Part shown: piece after piece, positions 61,609 through 64,000 of the stretch
Layout of the letters: each line of letters opens with the position of its first letter
Numbering within the stretch: the first letter of the stretch is position 1
NCBI GenBank assembly: GCA_032718475.1
Contig: JAUCBJ010002721.1
Location: 1 to 64,000 of the forward strand
DNA: 64,000 nt
Origin: Nemertoderma westbladi
Taxonomy: Eukaryota; Xenacoelomorpha; Nemertodermatida; Nemertodermatidae
Reading direction: 5' to 3'
Notes under the pieces: generated by a model
Databases searched by the model: none
The model's input: the letters and a program-made list of their open reading frames with translations, nothing else
Told to the model about the DNA's origin: nothing
Translations under genes and position numbers: made by a program

Positions 61609-64000
61609 CAGTAAAGTTGCTGTCAGAATAAATGTATCTTCATAGAAGGCATGATTTACATACCCTTCAACCGTTTGGTCAGGTTTGAATCTTTCTAACG
61701 GCTGTACTTTATCCTATTTTGCATACCAACCTTACTTTACTTTAGATGGTACGGAAATAATTAATAATTGAGCCGATTGTGGTTCCAGGAATCATTAATG
61801 GCGTCCATTGTTACAGACAAATATCGATTGAAAGGAATTTCAGACATGGATTTGCAAATGGGGCGTTTGTAAGGTGATATTATTCGCGCGTTTCAAATAT
61901 TTCCGATGAATGCAGGGCATTGTAAAGCGAAATTATTAATTATGGAATGAGATTGCCAGGCCCATTAATGTAGTGGATAAAGGGGTTCTATATAAAGTGC
62001 CTCACTTTAGCTTATAGATCGTGGACTTTAGATTGGGAGTTTCACCACCACACCGCATACATAGGCGTAAATATCACGGCTAGCTGCTAATATTGCACTT
62101 GAACTGAAAGAGCGTCACAATGATGGATTCTGGGCCCCACAATATGGAGTGTTAGCCCGACAAAGAACCCATTACTCTGAGAGGGTCTCTAGTACTATAT
62201 ACCCTTTGATGGTTCATTCAATAACTTAAGTTGAGGAAGAGGGCACTTGTCGCAAAAACGATTAATCGGTTCTTTGTTCTCAAGAGGAATGCTCTGAGAT
62301 TAAAGAAGGCCTAGATGTTGGTTACCTTGGCTGACTGGGGAACTTTACTGTGTGTGTGGGGCCACTCCTCTATACAGAGTGCGAATTTGATTAACGGGCA
62401 TGCTGACTGCTGAGTATAGAGGTCTACTTATTGCAGTACTCCGTAGTCATGAATTCCGCTTAAACTACTGAAACCAAGAATAACAGTTGTTGTCACTCGT
62501 GATCTGGTTTCGTAATACAGTAGGTTGTCCTTGTTGAGGAAAACGGTTTAGTTGATAATGTTTTTGTTTTATAACGAATTTTTTTTTTGTTACCTACGAT
62601 GACATATGTTTTAAATTGGCAAACTTTCTAGGTGCTGCCTGTAGCTGTAAGTAATTTAATGATCCCTTGAATCTGGTTTGGTATAGTCGATGGCCAGGCC
62701 ATGCCTCCCTTTTTACCAATCCACTCGCGCCCAGACGAATACAGAACCTCTCGCTACTATTTATTACACGTAGAGGAGATAAACCATTGAATAATTTAGT
62801 TTCCACCTACTTTCCTACCTCCATCACGTCCAACTGACAAGGTTACTTAGCAGAAGACAGTTGGACGTGCAATATGATATTTGTAATCATAGCAGTTTAT
62901 CTCATAATTAGCCATTTGGAAAGATAATGCAGCGCCTTAACTCTAGACGTCATACCATATGTCACCCGGAATGTTTGTTGGCTATTATAAATTGGCACTT
63001 GAACGAAATATCTTCAAACATTTCCACTACCTGATGTCCAGAGTATATAATTTAATGATGAACCAAAATGTTCCAATAGTATAGGGATTTTGGATGAAGC
63101 ATGTTCCGTTAAGCTGTTTACTCTACGGAACTACCTTCATGCCACACAGCTGTAATCGGAACCAGGCTTCTCTGGTGGGGAGCAAAATTGGTTGGATTGT
63201 GTTAGTGTGGCACCCTTCCTAACTGACAACAGGCAACTAACAAGAGAGAGGAACATTCGGGTTGACCAGAATAGCAAATCAGATTATTTTAAATGAATAT
63301 TATTTGGGTACTAACTTAGCATTGTTCCGCTTCACAAACCAGAAAAATAACAATTAGTTAGATTTAATTAGCACTTACGTGATCACACCACACTGGAGCT
63401 TAAAATTAATTGTGGTGTACGTTTTAGCGCTCAAATTACATGTACATAACAGCCGAATCAATTTTGGTTATATTAATTAGTTATATATTTATGGAAATAA
63501 AGTTCCGTAAATCAGTAAAGTTCGTCTTACAAAGTACCAATTGATAAACACTCAGCCAGGGTGTCCTGTCAATAAATGTACACCTTTGATACAAGTCTGG
63601 CCTTCCCTTCACCCTATCTGCAATTAACTCACCTTATCTTCTTTGATTTGGCTATCCAATTCCTCCCTTAATGTAGGTAAAAGCAACATTATTTATGTCT
63701 ATCTTACTTGTCAACGGTTTTTATAATTATCAACATAATTTACATGACATTTGGTTGATAAAGAACTTCAATTGCAATCTATTTAAATGTTACTATATTT
63801 TTCGAACATTTAAGAGAAAAACATGCAATTTATAACAAATCCATCAAATTAATTAATGGATGGGACTGCTAAAGGGATTTTACTTCAACAGATACAAGAC
63901 ATCACTTTACGTAGAGTTTGCTTGGACTTATTCCTATTGTATTGTACGGCTATTATTTATAGTGCCTCCATGTTTAGAGAGATTTATAAGGGGCCCAAAT

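Noticed and set aside
62594-62806. 70-codon minus-strand frame (RFCIRLGASGLVKREAWPGH)
   Set aside because: Open but without recognised family, splice sites or copies here; probably repeat debris, left unassigned.

Overview
The window is eukaryotic, from an invertebrate animal. Split genes with GT-AG introns, about 35-40% GC outside mobile DNA, non-LTR and BEL/Pao retrotransposons, tRNA-derived SINEs and many minisatellites all point that way. Animal genes are recognisable: PPP4R4, TASP1, MTFP1 and an SMOC-like matricellular gene. A deuterostome such as an ascidian tunicate is my best guess, but this is inference and not proven.

Layout. (1) 1-46.4 kb, + strand: a PPP4R4-like gene (HEAT-repeat regulatory subunit of protein phosphatase 4). 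Twelve coding exons can be placed with fully consistent splice phases from 5442 to a stop at 46011; the N-terminal exon(s) lie outside the window or were not found. Its introns are loaded with mobile elements: a hAT-like element carrying an RTE-like LINE (130-4529), a second RTE-like LINE split by a GC-rich BEL/Pao element of about 12 kb (7861-21148), two MITEs with 9-bp target duplications, a piggyBac-like element inside a LINE fragment (35372-36805), and a 3-kb array of a 25-bp unit. An intronless TASP1 (taspase-1) gene sits antisense in one intron (42206-44017). (2) 46.5-48.1 kb: an element with about 410-bp terminal inverted repeats. (3) 51-60.7 kb, - strand: an SMOC-like gene (Kazal, thyroglobulin-1, extra EC module, second thyroglobulin-1, EC/EF-hand), with an intronless MTFP1 gene antisense in an intron (57742-58251). 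(4) 60.8-64 kb: a LINE 3' fragment and otherwise unassigned sequence.

The most striking pattern is that minisatellites abut splice junctions. Arrays begin exactly at the donor of the PPP4R4 exon ending at 40056, end exactly at the acceptors of the exons starting at 26565 and 38902, and begin at the 3' ends of both EC exons of the SMOC-like gene, so exon ends and splice sites are part of the repeated unit. In three other cases a mobile element has landed inside a minisatellite and split it.

The BEL/Pao element carries gag-protease and pol (RT, RNase H, integrase, broken by one in-frame stop), two reading frames before gag, and a long reading frame downstream of integrase that looks like a divergent DEDD-type 3'-5' exonuclease domain. 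That last is a possible undescribed retrotransposon accessory protein.
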